A DNA stretch of 64,000 bases from RGIG4079 sp045596365 (GTDB lineage Bacteria > Bacteroidota > Bacteroidia > Bacteroidales > Muribaculaceae). The position numbers and the translations under genes were made by a program. Numbering within the stretch: the stretch's first letter is position 1; each line of letters starts with the position of its first letter. Shown one piece after another: positions 8,318 to 16,868 of the stretch. The stretch lies in the NCBI GenBank assembly GCA_045596365.1, contig JAZOCE010000007.1, positions 17,333 to 81,332 on the forward strand, given 5' to 3'. Below the pieces are notes generated by a model. The model did not search any database. It had not been told where the DNA came from and saw only the letters and a program-made list of their open reading frames with translations.

Positions 8318-9289
8318 ATGAATAAATATATTTTAATTATACTTGCTATGTTTTTGGCATCATGTAGTTATATTGATAATTATGATGCGAATGAGATTGT
8401 GTTTAACCGTCTTGATGTAGCATTGGCTGATTATGCTTCGATGGATGATGATGATAGGGAGAATGTAATTGATTCGTTGGGAGATGTAATCGATGTGTGG
8501 TTTGGTATTCAAGGGGTGTATGATGTTAATGATAGTGTTTTAATTGAATACTCAAAATCAAGTGCAGTTGTTATCTTTTCATCGGATATTCGTACCTTAT
8601 TGAGAAGTAAATGCGATAAGTTTAATTCTGTATTAAAGCTTCAAGAAAACATGCACAACTATTTAGAAATTAATGAGTTTTATGATTTATATTCTGTAGT
8701 ATCGCCATATAATCAATCCATATTTATAGTTGATAGCATAATGTTTGTGGGCTTTAATCATTATTTGGGTAGTGATTATGTTGGCTATAATTATTTTGAG
8801 CCATATCAAAGGATAACAAAGACACCTCAACATTTAGTTTATGATGTTGCAGAAGCGACAATTGTTGATAAATTTCCATATAAAAGAAAAAATGATGCGA
8901 CTGTTTTAAACGTTCTTTTATACAATGGTGCTATTGTGTATGCTATAATGCAGTTAGTCCCTAACGCAAATTTAGCTGAAGTCTTGGGGTATACTAAAGA
9001 GCAATTGGACTGGGCAGAGAGTAATGAGAAAAATGCGTGGAATACCTTGATTGCACGTAAACTTTTATATTCAACAAACAGTCTTGATGCTAATCGTTTA
9101 GTTAATCCATCTCCTGTTACAACAATTTTACACCAAGAAAGTCCTGGTCGATTAGGGCGATTTATTGGGTATAAAATAGTCAAATCATATGTTGAAAAAC
9201 ATCCAGAGATTAATTTAAAAAGGTTATTATCTCCTGATTTTTATAACTCATTACAATCTTTGATTGATTCAGATTATGGTGTGAGATAA
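8318..9289 (+). CDS. GldB-like gliding-motility-related lipoprotein
   Basis: The 323-residue protein starts at the ATG at 8318, so that MNKYILIILAMFLASC forms a lipoprotein signal with Cys after LAS. An in-frame TTG lies nine bases upstream, but using it would spoil the signal. The body matches what I know of GldB: FVGFNHYLGSDYVGY near residue 145, a YDVAEATIVDKFP segment, LNVLLYNGAIVYAI, and a C-terminal ESPGRLGRFIGYKIVKSY. GldB is an outer-membrane-associated lipoprotein needed for gliding in Flavobacterium, but homologues are common in non-gliding Bacteroidales, where their role is unclear. No other gld genes are seen here. The gene is divergent from the amidase and is followed by a hairpin. 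Confidence 0.75.
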   Translation: MNKYILIILAMFLASCSYIDNYDANEIVFNRLDVALADYASMDDDDRENVIDSLGDVIDVWFGIQGVYDVNDSVLIEYSKSSAVVIFSSDIRTLLRSKCDKFNSVLKLQENMHNYLEINEFYDLYSVVSPYNQSIFIVDSIMFVGFNHYLGSDYVGYNYFEPYQRITKTPQHLVYDVAEATIVDKFPYKRKNDATVLNVLLYNGAIVYAIMQLVPNANLAEVLGYTKEQLDWAESNEKNAWNTLIARKLLYSTNSLDANRLVNPSPVTTILHQESPGRLGRFIGYKIVKSYVEKHPEINLKRLLSPDFYNSLQSLIDSDYGVR

Positions 9290-9359
9290 GTACGAAAATA
9301 TGTTGTAAAACATATGTTTAGCAAAAATTAACATATTTAATTATTCTTCTTATAACAAG

Positions 9360-9388
9360 CATTTTAGGATGTTTTAATTCCTAAAATG
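9360..9388 (+). terminator. Hairpin after the GldB-like gene
   Basis: The perfect 10-bp arms CATTTTAGGA (9360-9369) and TCCTAAAATG (9379-9388) enclose a 9-nt loop. No T-run follows, so terminator function is uncertain. Confidence 0.45.
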
Positions 9389-9409
9389 GTGATAATTAGG
9401 TTGCTTTGT

Positions 9410-9440
9410 TTTGCCGACTGATATAAAAGTATTAATTTTG
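9410..9440 (+). promoter_or_regulatory. Promoter of the thioredoxin-fold gene
   Basis: TTTG (9410-9413), a 19-nt spacer and a perfect TAATTTTG (9433-9440). It predicts a start near 9447 and a leader of about 105 nt. Confidence 0.75.
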
Positions 9441-9449
9441 CACTATATT

Positions 9450-9545
9450 TTAATCCTCCATAGAGATGGTAGGCATTGCCGAAAATCGGCAGGGATTTTA
9501 TAATGGTCTAATTCCTGAGTAAAATCTTTAGTGTGAATTTCAAGA
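9450..9545 (+). promoter_or_regulatory. Structured 5' leader, function unknown
   Basis: Right after the predicted transcription start, three nested stems are possible: outer AATCC/GGATT (9452-9456 with 9493-9497), CCAT/ATGG (9458-9461 with 9466-9469) and TGCCGA/TCGGCA (9477-9482 with 9486-9491). This is a three-way-junction-like shape. It matches no riboswitch class I can recognise. Confidence 0.4.
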
Positions 9546-9552
9546 TTATGTA

Positions 9553-10047
9553 ATGAAGAAAACAATGTTTATTATTGTTGTCTTTGCAGTGTTCTTGATT
9601 TCTGTTTCAGCTCACACAAGTAAAGTAATTAATCCCTCAGAAGGTTTTATTGCCCCATTTTTTTCGATAGAGCGCAGTGATACTTTGTTATCACTTGATA
9701 AGCTTAAAGGGAAATATGTGTTACTTACTTTTTGGGCTTCAAATGATGCAAATTCTCGGATTAAATGCCAAGAATATACATCTTTTGCAAGAGACTTGAA
9801 CTCAAAGTATCAAATTTGCCAATTATCTATAAATTTCGATAGAAGTGAAGGCTTATTTAAAGAAATTGTAAAATTGGATAATTTAGATGCCGAGACACAA
9901 TTTTATGCTCAAGGAGATAAAGCCTTGCAATTAATAAGGGGATATCAACTTGAGGATGGGTATCACTCTTTTCTTATTGATCAACAAGGGAAAATTGTAA
10001 AAAAGAACCCATCAATTGCATCATTGAAAAAGATTTTCAATCATTAA
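9553..10047 (+). CDS. Secreted thioredoxin-fold protein lacking the CxxC
   Basis: The 164-residue protein has a signal peptide (about 1-20, VFLISVSA) and a TlpA/AhpC-like core: FIAPFFSIERSDTLLSLDKLKGKYVLLTFWAS near residues 30-65, then an SINFD strand, and YHSFLIDQQGKIV near residue 140 as the strand with the usual cis-proline region. Where TlpA proteins have WCxxC after FWAS, this one reads NDANS, so both redox cysteines are gone. One Cys remains (IKC). It is therefore unlikely to act as a thiol reductase and may bind a partner or be a degenerate paralogue. The gene has a strong promoter, a structured leader and its own terminator, so it looks expressed rather than decaying. Confidence 0.7.
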   Translation: MKKTMFIIVVFAVFLISVSAHTSKVINPSEGFIAPFFSIERSDTLLSLDKLKGKYVLLTFWASNDANSRIKCQEYTSFARDLNSKYQICQLSINFDRSEGLFKEIVKLDNLDAETQFYAQGDKALQLIRGYQLEDGYHSFLIDQQGKIVKKNPSIASLKKIFNH

Positions 10048-10052
10048 AATTA

Positions 10053-10083
10053 AAGCCTGTCGATGATTTTCGGCAGGCTTTTT
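10053..10083. terminator. Bidirectional terminator between thioredoxin-fold gene and priA
   Basis: AAGCCTGTCG (10053-10062) pairs with CGGCAGGCTT (10071-10080) with one G-T pair, followed by a T-run that overlaps the priA stop codon. Confidence 0.75.
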
Positions 10084-12553
10084 ACATTGGATCAACATCG
10101 TAATATATTACTAATCCTTTCATGCGTGGATTTTGGTGCATTTGTTCAAATGTCTCTCTCAATATTGATTTTACTTTTTTCATTGAGGCATTAATTTCGA
10201 TTTTGAGCATTATTTTGCGTATGTATAATGATTGAATGCGGGCAACCATAGGCTCTTCTGGCCCGAATACTCTGTTTCCGAATAATTCACGTAGTTTATT
10301 GCTATATATAACAGAGAGTTCGGTAAGAGTATCATTGTCTCTGTGTTTTAAATAGATGTATATGAGTCGAGTGAAAGGTGGATAGTTGAAACGTTTGCGT
10401 TCATCAATTTCATTCTTGTAGTATCCCTTATAATCGTGATTTTTCAGAAAGGATAATATGGAATGTGTCGGTTGTGATGTTTGTATTGTAACTATACCTT
10501 GTGTTTGTCGTCTGCCGGCTCTACCTGCAACTTGTTCCAACATATTAAAGGCTCTTTCTGTTGCACGAAAATCAGGGAAATTTATTAAGGAGTCGGCATT
10601 AATTACACCTACAAGGCTGACACCATCAAAGTCTAATCCTTTTGTAACCATTTGGGTACCTACAAGTATTTGAGAACGGCGTTTTGAAAAATCGTCAATT
10701 ATATTTTCATATCCATCTTTATTTCGGGTTGTGTCAAGGTCCATTCGAGCAATTTTGACATCGGGGAATGTAGTTTCCACCTCATCCTCAACACGTTCTG
10801 TCCCATATCCAAGTATATCAACTTCCGGTTCTTTGCAAGCCGGGCATATGTGTGGCAATGGATGTGTGGCTCCGCAATAGTGGCATATTAATTGATTGTA
10901 TCGGCGATGGTAGGTGAGTGATACGTCGCAATTTTCACATTTTGGCACCCATCCACATTGTTTGCATCGAGCTAATGGGGCATAACCTCGTCGATTAAGA
11001 AAAAATATAACTTGTTCACCTCGACTGATTGCTTCAGTAGCAAGGGAACGAGTGCGCTCGGAGAAAGTGCCTATAGTGGATTTCTTGCGTCGGGCAAGAT
11101 TCATGTCGATAATTTCAATCTCAGGTAATTCCACTCCATCGAAACGTTCCGATAACTCAACAAACCCATATCGTCCTGATGTGGATTTAAAATAGGTCTC
11201 AATTGAAGGTGTCGCGCTACCAAGTAATGTTTTTGCTCCATGCATTGATGCAAGTACAGTGGCAACGTCTCTGGCATTATATCGAGGAGCCGGATCCTGT
11301 TGTTTATAACTTGATTCATGCTCTTCATCCACAATAATTAGAGATAGGTTGCTGAATGGTAAGAAAAGAGATGAACGGGCGCCTATCACCACACATGGCT
11401 CTCGTAATGTCAATAGTCGTTTCCATATGTCCACGCGCTCGTTGTCGGAAAATTTAGAATGGTAAATAATTATTTTATCTCCGAATACGCGTTGTAGTCG
11501 ATGAGTGAGTTGAGTCGTTAAAGCAATTTCAGGGACAAGGTATAAAGCTTGATTCCCTTCGTTTAAAATATAGGAAATCAGATGAATATAAATTTCTGTT
11601 TTCCCACTTGAGGTAACACCATGGAGTAACGAAATATTATGGTCTATGAAACTGCGATGTATATCATCAAGAGCTTTGGATTGTGCACTGCTGAGTGTTG
11701 GCAGTTCCCCGCCAACCAATCCATTGTATTTAAAACGGTTAATTTCCTTTTTGTATATTTCGACAATCCCTTTGTCTGCCATTGCTTTTATTATTGCAGA
11801 AGTAGTGCCTGAACGTTCAAGTAGTTCTTGTCGTGAGACTTCTTTCAATTTACCATCTTTACGAGAAAAACCGGTTAATTCAATTAATGCTAATAGTGTG
11901 GTTTCCTGTTTCTTTGCGCCCTTGACTTTGTTGAAAGCATTATGTATTGCGTTATTATCTCCTTGGTTGGCTGTGAGTTTTACATATGTTTCTTTGCGAG
12001 AGCGATATCGTTCGATTAATTTTTCGGAAATGATAATCGCTTCTCTTTCTAAAAGACGGCTAACAATTGCTTCTACATTTTTGAACCCTGATTTTTTCTC
12101 TATTTCAGCCGGAGTCATGCGCCCATTGTGGTCAAGCATTTGGCAAACAATGATTTCTCGCTCGTTTAATCGATTATTTTCATCTTCTTCAAAATCATTA
12201 TTAAGTTCAATGAATGTCTCGCTTTCAACTTTCAGTCCTGCCGGAACTGCCGCTTTATATACGTCGCCCAATGCACACAAGTAATATTCTGAAATCCATT
12301 CCCATAATTTTAATTGTGGGTGGCGCACAATAGGGTATTCATCAAGCATCATCGTTATGTCTTTGACTTCATACCCTTGAGGTGCAATAGGGGAGATTGC
12401 TGTAACAATTGCCGTGTAGGATTTCTTGCGACCAAAAGGCACTATTACGCGATAGCCTACCTTAATTTTACCCAACATTTCTTCAGGAATATGATAGGTA
12501 AAAGTGCTATATAAAGGTAATGGAAGAAGAACTTCGGCGTAATATTGTTGCAT
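10082..12553 (-). CDS. priA: Primosomal replication restart helicase PriA
   Basis: The 823-residue superfamily 2 helicase reloads the replisome at stalled forks. The N-terminal 3'-end-binding region begins YYAEVLLPLPLYSTFTYHIP. Helicase motifs include GVTSSGKTEIY (Walker A), DEEH (Walker B) and GSATPSIE. The zinc-binding insertion is complete, with pairs in ARCKQCGW, CENCDVSL, LICHYCG and HICPACKEP. C-terminal motifs GTQMVTKGLDFDGV and QVAGRAGR are also clear. I start at the ATG at 12553. An in-frame TTG 18 bases upstream would place the start at the expected transcription start point, only a few bases from the -7 box. Length is normal for Bacteroidetes PriA. Confidence 0.95.
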   Translation of the reverse strand: MQQYYAEVLLPLPLYSTFTYHIPEEMLGKIKVGYRVIVPFGRKKSYTAIVTAISPIAPQGYEVKDITMMLDEYPIVRHPQLKLWEWISEYYLCALGDVYKAAVPAGLKVESETFIELNNDFEEDENNRLNEREIIVCQMLDHNGRMTPAEIEKKSGFKNVEAIVSRLLEREAIIISEKLIERYRSRKETYVKLTANQGDNNAIHNAFNKVKGAKKQETTLLALIELTGFSRKDGKLKEVSRQELLERSGTTSAIIKAMADKGIVEIYKKEINRFKYNGLVGGELPTLSSAQSKALDDIHRSFIDHNISLLHGVTSSGKTEIYIHLISYILNEGNQALYLVPEIALTTQLTHRLQRVFGDKIIIYHSKFSDNERVDIWKRLLTLREPCVVIGARSSLFLPFSNLSLIIVDEEHESSYKQQDPAPRYNARDVATVLASMHGAKTLLGSATPSIETYFKSTSGRYGFVELSERFDGVELPEIEIIDMNLARRKKSTIGTFSERTRSLATEAISRGEQVIFFLNRRGYAPLARCKQCGWVPKCENCDVSLTYHRRYNQLICHYCGATHPLPHICPACKEPEVDILGYGTERVEDEVETTFPDVKIARMDLDTTRNKDGYENIIDDFSKRRSQILVGTQMVTKGLDFDGVSLVGVINADSLINFPDFRATERAFNMLEQVAGRAGRRQTQGIVTIQTSQPTHSILSFLKNHDYKGYYKNEIDERKRFNYPPFTRLIYIYLKHRDNDTLTELSVIYSNKLRELFGNRVFGPEEPMVARIQSLYIRKIMLKIEINASMKKVKSILRETFEQMHQNPRMKGLVIYYDVDPM

Positions 12554-12577
12554 CGCAATTAAAAATTTCAATTAATG

Positions 12578-12609
12578 CAAAGTTAGTGCAACAGCTCCGC
12601 AAAAACAAA
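12578..12609 (-). promoter_or_regulatory. Promoter of priA
   Basis: On the minus strand TTTG (12606-12609), a 20-nt spacer and a perfect TAACTTTG (12578-12585). The start point falls near 12572, about 20 nt before the chosen ATG, and supports that start. Confidence 0.75.
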
Positions 12610-12666
12610 TGTGTTATAGGAATTAAATGAAATATTATATAGTATTCTTATTATTTCTAATTAATG

Positions 12667-12697
12667 TTTTATAAAACAAATAATGTTTCTATCTTTG
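12667..12697 (+). promoter_or_regulatory. Promoter of the nucleotidyltransferase-dus operon
   Basis: TTTT (12667-12670), a 19-nt spacer and TATCTTTG (12690-12697). Overlapping inverted repeats with the core GCATAA lie on and just after the box. Confidence 0.6.
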
Positions 12698-12797
12698 CAT
12701 AAAATTACAATTATGCAAAATGGCATAATTGCAAAAATAATAGTTAACTATAATGTGAGAACGCAATATGTGTGTTAAAAATGTAGAGATTTTTATA

Positions 12798-13703
12798 ATG
12801 AAGCCAACGTTATTTGTTCTTGCTGCCGGGATGGGTAGTCGTTATGGAGGATTAAAACAACTTGATGGACTTGGCCCTCATGGAGAGACCATAATGGATT
12901 ATTCAATATATGATGCTGTTCATAGTGGATTTGGCAAGATTGTATTTGTGATAAGAAAAGATTTTGAGATAGATTTCCGCGAAAAAATTTTATCTAAGTA
13001 TAAAGATCATGTACAAGTTGAGGTTGTTTTTCAAGAAGTAAATTCTCTGCCAGAAGGATATACTTGTCCTGCGGATAGGCAAAAACCATGGGGAACCGGT
13101 CATGCTGTATTAATGGGAAAAGATGCAATCAAAGAGCCTTTTGCTGTTATTAATGCTGATGATTTTTATGGACGGAACACATTTGAGGTAATGGCTCAAG
13201 AATTGATGCGTAAAAGAGAGAAAAATGGTGATTATTGTATGGTCGGATTTGAGGTCGGAAATACAATGTCAGAAGGTGGTACTGTATCTCGTGGTGTGTG
13301 TGATATAAAAAATGGTTATTTAACTAATATTGTTGAACGCACATCAATCGGCTTTAATTCTAAGGGTGCGATAGTTTATACTGATGAACATGGTGTTATT
13401 AAAAAACTTAAGCCCAAAACGCTTGTGTCAATGAATATGTGGGGTTTTACTCCAGATTATTTTGATTTCAGCGAAACCATGTTCAGAGAATTCTTAGATG
13501 AAAATATTGACAATTTAAAAGCAGAATATTTTATTCCATCGGTAGTAAATCATTTGATTGTAACAGATAATGCAACAGTAAGAGTTATGAGCACAAAATC
13601 AAAATGGTTTGGTGCAACTTATCCGGCTGATAGACCTCTTGTTATAGAAAAACTCGCCGAATTACATGCTTCAGGCGAGTACCCCGAAAAATTATTTGCA
13701 TAA
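12798..13703 (+). CDS. Sugar-phosphate nucleotidyltransferase-like protein
   Basis: The 301-residue protein has the NTP_transferase fold. The nucleotide-binding signature LAAGMGSRYGGLKQ sits at residues about 8-21, the base/sugar site at KPWGTGHAVL near 95, and the metal-binding Asp pair in VINADDFYG near 115. Such enzymes join a nucleotide to a sugar phosphate; the substrate cannot be told. This version, with SRYGGLKQLDGLGPHGE, is a distinct Bacteroidetes/Firmicutes group usually annotated only as nucleotidyltransferase. I use the ATG at 12798 because MKPTLFVLAAG matches the family N-terminus; the upstream in-frame ATG at 12768 would add ten residues. It is the first gene of an operon whose next ORF starts directly after its stop. 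Confidence 0.8.
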   Translation: MKPTLFVLAAGMGSRYGGLKQLDGLGPHGETIMDYSIYDAVHSGFGKIVFVIRKDFEIDFREKILSKYKDHVQVEVVFQEVNSLPEGYTCPADRQKPWGTGHAVLMGKDAIKEPFAVINADDFYGRNTFEVMAQELMRKREKNGDYCMVGFEVGNTMSEGGTVSRGVCDIKNGYLTNIVERTSIGFNSKGAIVYTDEHGVIKKLKPKTLVSMNMWGFTPDYFDFSETMFREFLDENIDNLKAEYFIPSVVNHLIVTDNATVRVMSTKSKWFGATYPADRPLVIEKLAELHASGEYPEKLFA

Positions 13704-14630
13704 ATGTTGGAGATACAATTTGCTCCATTGCAAGGATATACCGATGCTGCTTATCGTAGATTTCATAATGAGATTTATGGAAATAGCATCGGTTGCTATT
13801 TTACTCCTTTTATAAGAGTTGAAAAAGGGGCAATTAGAGCTAAAGACCTAAAAGATATTTTACCTGGAAATAATGAAAATGTACCCATTGTACCACAAAT
13901 AATAGTAAATAATGTTGATGAGTTTAATCTATTAGTCGATACAATAGTTGCTCTTGGATATCATAGGATTGACATAAATATGGGCTGTCCGTTTCCGTTA
14001 CAGGTAAATCGAGGACGTGGAGCAGGATTGTTGCATCGTATTGATGTAGTTAACGACTTGATGGTAGAGGTGAAGAAGCGTCAAGAGGTTTCATTTTCAA
14101 TAAAAATGAGATTAGGTCTAAATGATTGTAATGAGTCAGTCGAAATATCGTCTATAATTAATAATACACCTTTAGGTCAAGTTGTAATTCATCCTCGCAT
14201 TGGTCGTCAACAATATAAAGGAGATGTAAATATAGAGGCATTTGAACGTTTATACAATGAAATAGCTCATCCTATAATATATAATGGGGACATACTTGGA
14301 GTAGAAGATGTAAATAATATCGTTTCACGTTTTCCTCGTTTGGCTGGAGTAATGATTGGTAGAGGGTTGTTGGCTACTCCTTCATTGGCAATGGAATATA
14401 ATCAGGGCGTATGTCTGACAGAAGGGCAAAGGTTATCTTTATTTATTACACTCCATGAAAAATTGTTTAATTATTATAAGGATATACTACAAGGAGACGC
14501 TCAATTGCTAATGAAGATGAAGTCAATGTGGGATTATCAAGAATCTATAATTGGACATAAAGTATTAAAATCAATAAAGAAAAGTACAACAATCGCAAAA
14601 TATCAGGCTGCAGTGTCGGCTATTCAATAG
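13704..14630 (+). CDS. tRNA-dihydrouridine synthase family protein
   Basis: The 308-residue FMN enzyme reduces uridines in tRNA D-loops with NADPH. It shows FAPLQGYTD near the N-terminus (FMN contact), the catalytic cysteine C95 in INMGCPFP, the FMN/tRNA-binding SIKMRLG, VVIHPRIGRQQY, and PIIYNGDI and GVMIGRGLL in the second half of the TIM barrel. The group resembles DusC-like short Dus proteins. Its ATG begins immediately after the TAA of the nucleotidyltransferase gene, so the two are translationally linked. The DNA at its 3' end also holds a promoter-like box for tgt. Confidence 0.88.
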   Translation: MLEIQFAPLQGYTDAAYRRFHNEIYGNSIGCYFTPFIRVEKGAIRAKDLKDILPGNNENVPIVPQIIVNNVDEFNLLVDTIVALGYHRIDINMGCPFPLQVNRGRGAGLLHRIDVVNDLMVEVKKRQEVSFSIKMRLGLNDCNESVEISSIINNTPLGQVVIHPRIGRQQYKGDVNIEAFERLYNEIAHPIIYNGDILGVEDVNNIVSRFPRLAGVMIGRGLLATPSLAMEYNQGVCLTEGQRLSLFITLHEKLFNYYKDILQGDAQLLMKMKSMWDYQESIIGHKVLKSIKKSTTIAKYQAAVSAIQ

Positions 14631-14637
14631 TTTTGCG

Positions 14638-14645
14638 TAACTTTG
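14638..14645 (+). promoter_or_regulatory. Candidate -7 box giving near-leaderless tgt mRNA
   Basis: A perfect TAACTTTG box ends seven bases before the tgt ATG (14653). No clear TTTG lies at the expected -33 distance. If active, the leader would be only a few bases long. Confidence 0.4.
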
Positions 14646-14652
14646 CACTAAT

Positions 14653-15783
14653 ATGGACTTTTTACTGCAAGCAACAGATAAAAATAGTAATGCTCGTGCA
14701 GGGTTGATTACTACTGATCATGGGCAAATAGAGACGCCGATATTTATGCCGGTAGGAACACTTGGTGCATTGAAGGCAGTTCACATGCATGAGGTGAGAG
14801 ATGATATTAAAGCGCAAATAATATTAGGCAATACTTATCATTTATATTTGCGTCCGGGAATTGATATATTGGAAAAAGCTGGCGGATTGCACAAATTTAA
14901 TGGATGGGAACGACCAATATTAACTGATAGTGGAGGATTCCAAGTTTTCAGCTTGTCCGGTAATCGAAAATTAAAAGAAGAAGGGGCATATTTTCGTTCT
15001 CATATAGATGGATCAAAACATCTTTTTACGCCTGAAAATGTTGTAGATATACAGCGTTCAATCGGTGCTGATATAATGATGCAACTTGATGAGTGCCCTC
15101 CCGGAACAGCTGATTATGAATATGCAAAGAAATCACTTGGATTGACAACACGATGGTTGATGCGAGGTTGGAAGCATTACAAGGAAACAGAGGGAAAATA
15201 TGGCTATTCACAAGCTTATTTACCCATTGTTCAGGGATGTACTTATCATGATTTGCGTCGTCAATCGGCCCTGACGGTAGCAGAACTTGGTGCTGATGGT
15301 AATGCTATTGGGGGACTTGCTGTAGGAGAGCCTGCTGAAGTTATGTATGACATGATAGAGGTAGTAAATGAGATTTTACCCAAAGATAAACCGCGATATT
15401 TGATGGGGGTGGGTACACCTGCAAATATTTTAGAGGCTATTGATCGAGGTGTGGATATGATGGATTGTGTAATGCCCACTCGTAATGGTAGAAATGGTAT
15501 GTTGTTTACAGCTCATGGGATTATGAACATGAGAAACAAAAAATGGGCAGATGATTTTTCTCCTATTCAAGAAGATGGACCAAGCTATGTAGATAGGCAA
15601 TATACAAAGGCATATCTAAGACACTTATTTATTGCTGATGAAATTCTTGCTATGCAAATTGCGTCAATACATAATCTCGCATTTTATTTATGGCTTGTTG
15701 GAGAAGCACGTCGCCATATAATTACCGGTGATTTTAAATCATGGAAAACAATGATGGTAGAACGAGTAACACGCCGATTGTAA
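14653..15783 (+). CDS. tgt: tRNA-guanine transglycosylase (queuosine pathway)
   Basis: The 376-residue TIM-barrel enzyme swaps guanine 34 of GUN-anticodon tRNAs for preQ1. Conserved parts are present: the general base Asp92 in LTDSGGFQVFS, LDECPP, and the nucleophile Asp271 in DCVMPTRNGRNG. The zinc site of the Escherichia coli enzyme (C302, C304, C307, H333) corresponds here to G309, S311, D314 and H340, so three of four zinc ligands are lost. The surrounding YTKAYLRHLF and SIHNLAFYLWLV are intact. I believe this loss recurs across Bacteroidetes Tgt proteins, but that is from memory. It lies between dus and lptG in one orientation. Confidence 0.94.
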   Translation: MDFLLQATDKNSNARAGLITTDHGQIETPIFMPVGTLGALKAVHMHEVRDDIKAQIILGNTYHLYLRPGIDILEKAGGLHKFNGWERPILTDSGGFQVFSLSGNRKLKEEGAYFRSHIDGSKHLFTPENVVDIQRSIGADIMMQLDECPPGTADYEYAKKSLGLTTRWLMRGWKHYKETEGKYGYSQAYLPIVQGCTYHDLRRQSALTVAELGADGNAIGGLAVGEPAEVMYDMIEVVNEILPKDKPRYLMGVGTPANILEAIDRGVDMMDCVMPTRNGRNGMLFTAHGIMNMRNKKWADDFSPIQEDGPSYVDRQYTKAYLRHLFIADEILAMQIASIHNLAFYLWLVGEARRHIITGDFKSWKTMMVERVTRRL

Positions 15784-15791
15784 TATAAACT

Positions 15792-16865
15792 ATGTTGAAA
15801 AGACTTGACTGGTACATAATTAAAAAGTTTTTAGGAACTTACATTTTTGCGATTGTTTTGATATTGGCAATCACAATAATGTTTGATATAAATGAGAAGC
15901 TTGACTCATTTTTGAAGGCTCCTCTTGAGGCTACGATTTTTGATTATTTCTTAAATTTTTTGCCATATTTTGCAAATCAGTTTAGTCCTTTATTTACATT
16001 TATTGCAGTAATATTTTTTACATCAAAACTCGCTGATAATTCAGAAATTATTGCGATGTTAGCATCTGGTGTAAGTTTTAAACGCTTGATGTTGCCATAT
16101 ATGGTGTCAGCGGCTGTTATTGCTACATCATCCTATGTGTTAAGTGCATATATTATCCCACCTGCAAATGTTGAGCGTATTGAATACACTAATACATATG
16201 TAAAAAACAAACGTGTTGATTATGGAAGCAATATTCAAATGAAGGTTGCTCCGGGACAAATAGCATATATGAGCCGATATGATAACACGACAAAGACAGG
16301 TTATAAGTTCTCTCTGGAATCATTTGAAGATAAGAAATTGGTATCTCGTTTGACTGCTCAGACAATAAAATGGGATACTCTATATCAGTGGCAAGTGAGA
16401 GATTTCATGATACGTGATTTTAAAGGAGCTCGTGAAGAAATTCAAAAAGGGAAACGATTGGATACAATAATCACAATTGAACCTCGTGATTTCTTGATTG
16501 CAAAAAATGACCATGAGATGATGACTTCGCCACAATTAAAAGAATATATTTCTCGACAAAAGGAACGTGGTGTTGCAAATATAAAATCATTTGAGATTGA
16601 GAATGAAAGACGATTTGCAATGTGTGCGGCTGCATTTATTTTGACTATTATAGGAATGTCATTATCCTCAAAGAAGGTTAAAGGAGGGATGGGGATAAAT
16701 ATTGGAATTGGCTTGGTATTAAGTTTCTCATATATATTATTCTCGACTGTAACATCAACATTTGCAATATCAGGACTCACATCGCCATTTGTGGCAATGT
16801 GGATTCCTAATTTTATTTATATAATTATTGCAGTAATTCTATATCGTAAGGCTTCGGTGGGGTAA
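15792..16865 (+). CDS. LptF/LptG-family lipopolysaccharide transport permease
   Basis: The 357-residue inner-membrane protein belongs to the YjgP/YjgQ family, which with LptB2 extracts lipopolysaccharide from the inner membrane. N-terminal helices (about 12-35, 55-80 and 95-120, with the LDWYIIKKFLGTY start) precede a periplasmic beta-jellyroll (about 130-235) and three C-terminal helices (about 275-355). Only one of the LptF/G pair is in the window. It begins 8 bp after tgt. Its stop lies 3 bp from the stop of the convergent phosphorylase, with no terminator between them. Confidence 0.85.
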   Translation: MLKRLDWYIIKKFLGTYIFAIVLILAITIMFDINEKLDSFLKAPLEATIFDYFLNFLPYFANQFSPLFTFIAVIFFTSKLADNSEIIAMLASGVSFKRLMLPYMVSAAVIATSSYVLSAYIIPPANVERIEYTNTYVKNKRVDYGSNIQMKVAPGQIAYMSRYDNTTKTGYKFSLESFEDKKLVSRLTAQTIKWDTLYQWQVRDFMIRDFKGAREEIQKGKRLDTIITIEPRDFLIAKNDHEMMTSPQLKEYISRQKERGVANIKSFEIENERRFAMCAAAFILTIIGMSLSSKKVKGGMGINIGIGLVLSFSYILFSTVTSTFAISGLTSPFVAMWIPNFIYIIIAVILYRKASVG

Positions 16866-16868
16866 TGT

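Noticed and set aside
9450..9545. Known riboswitch class (TPP, cobalamin, FMN, SAM, c-di-GMP)
   Set aside because: None of their conserved core words are found; only stems are visible.
12768..12797. Earlier start of the nucleotidyltransferase gene
   Set aside because: The ten extra residues do not match the family N-terminus, although the ATG is in frame.
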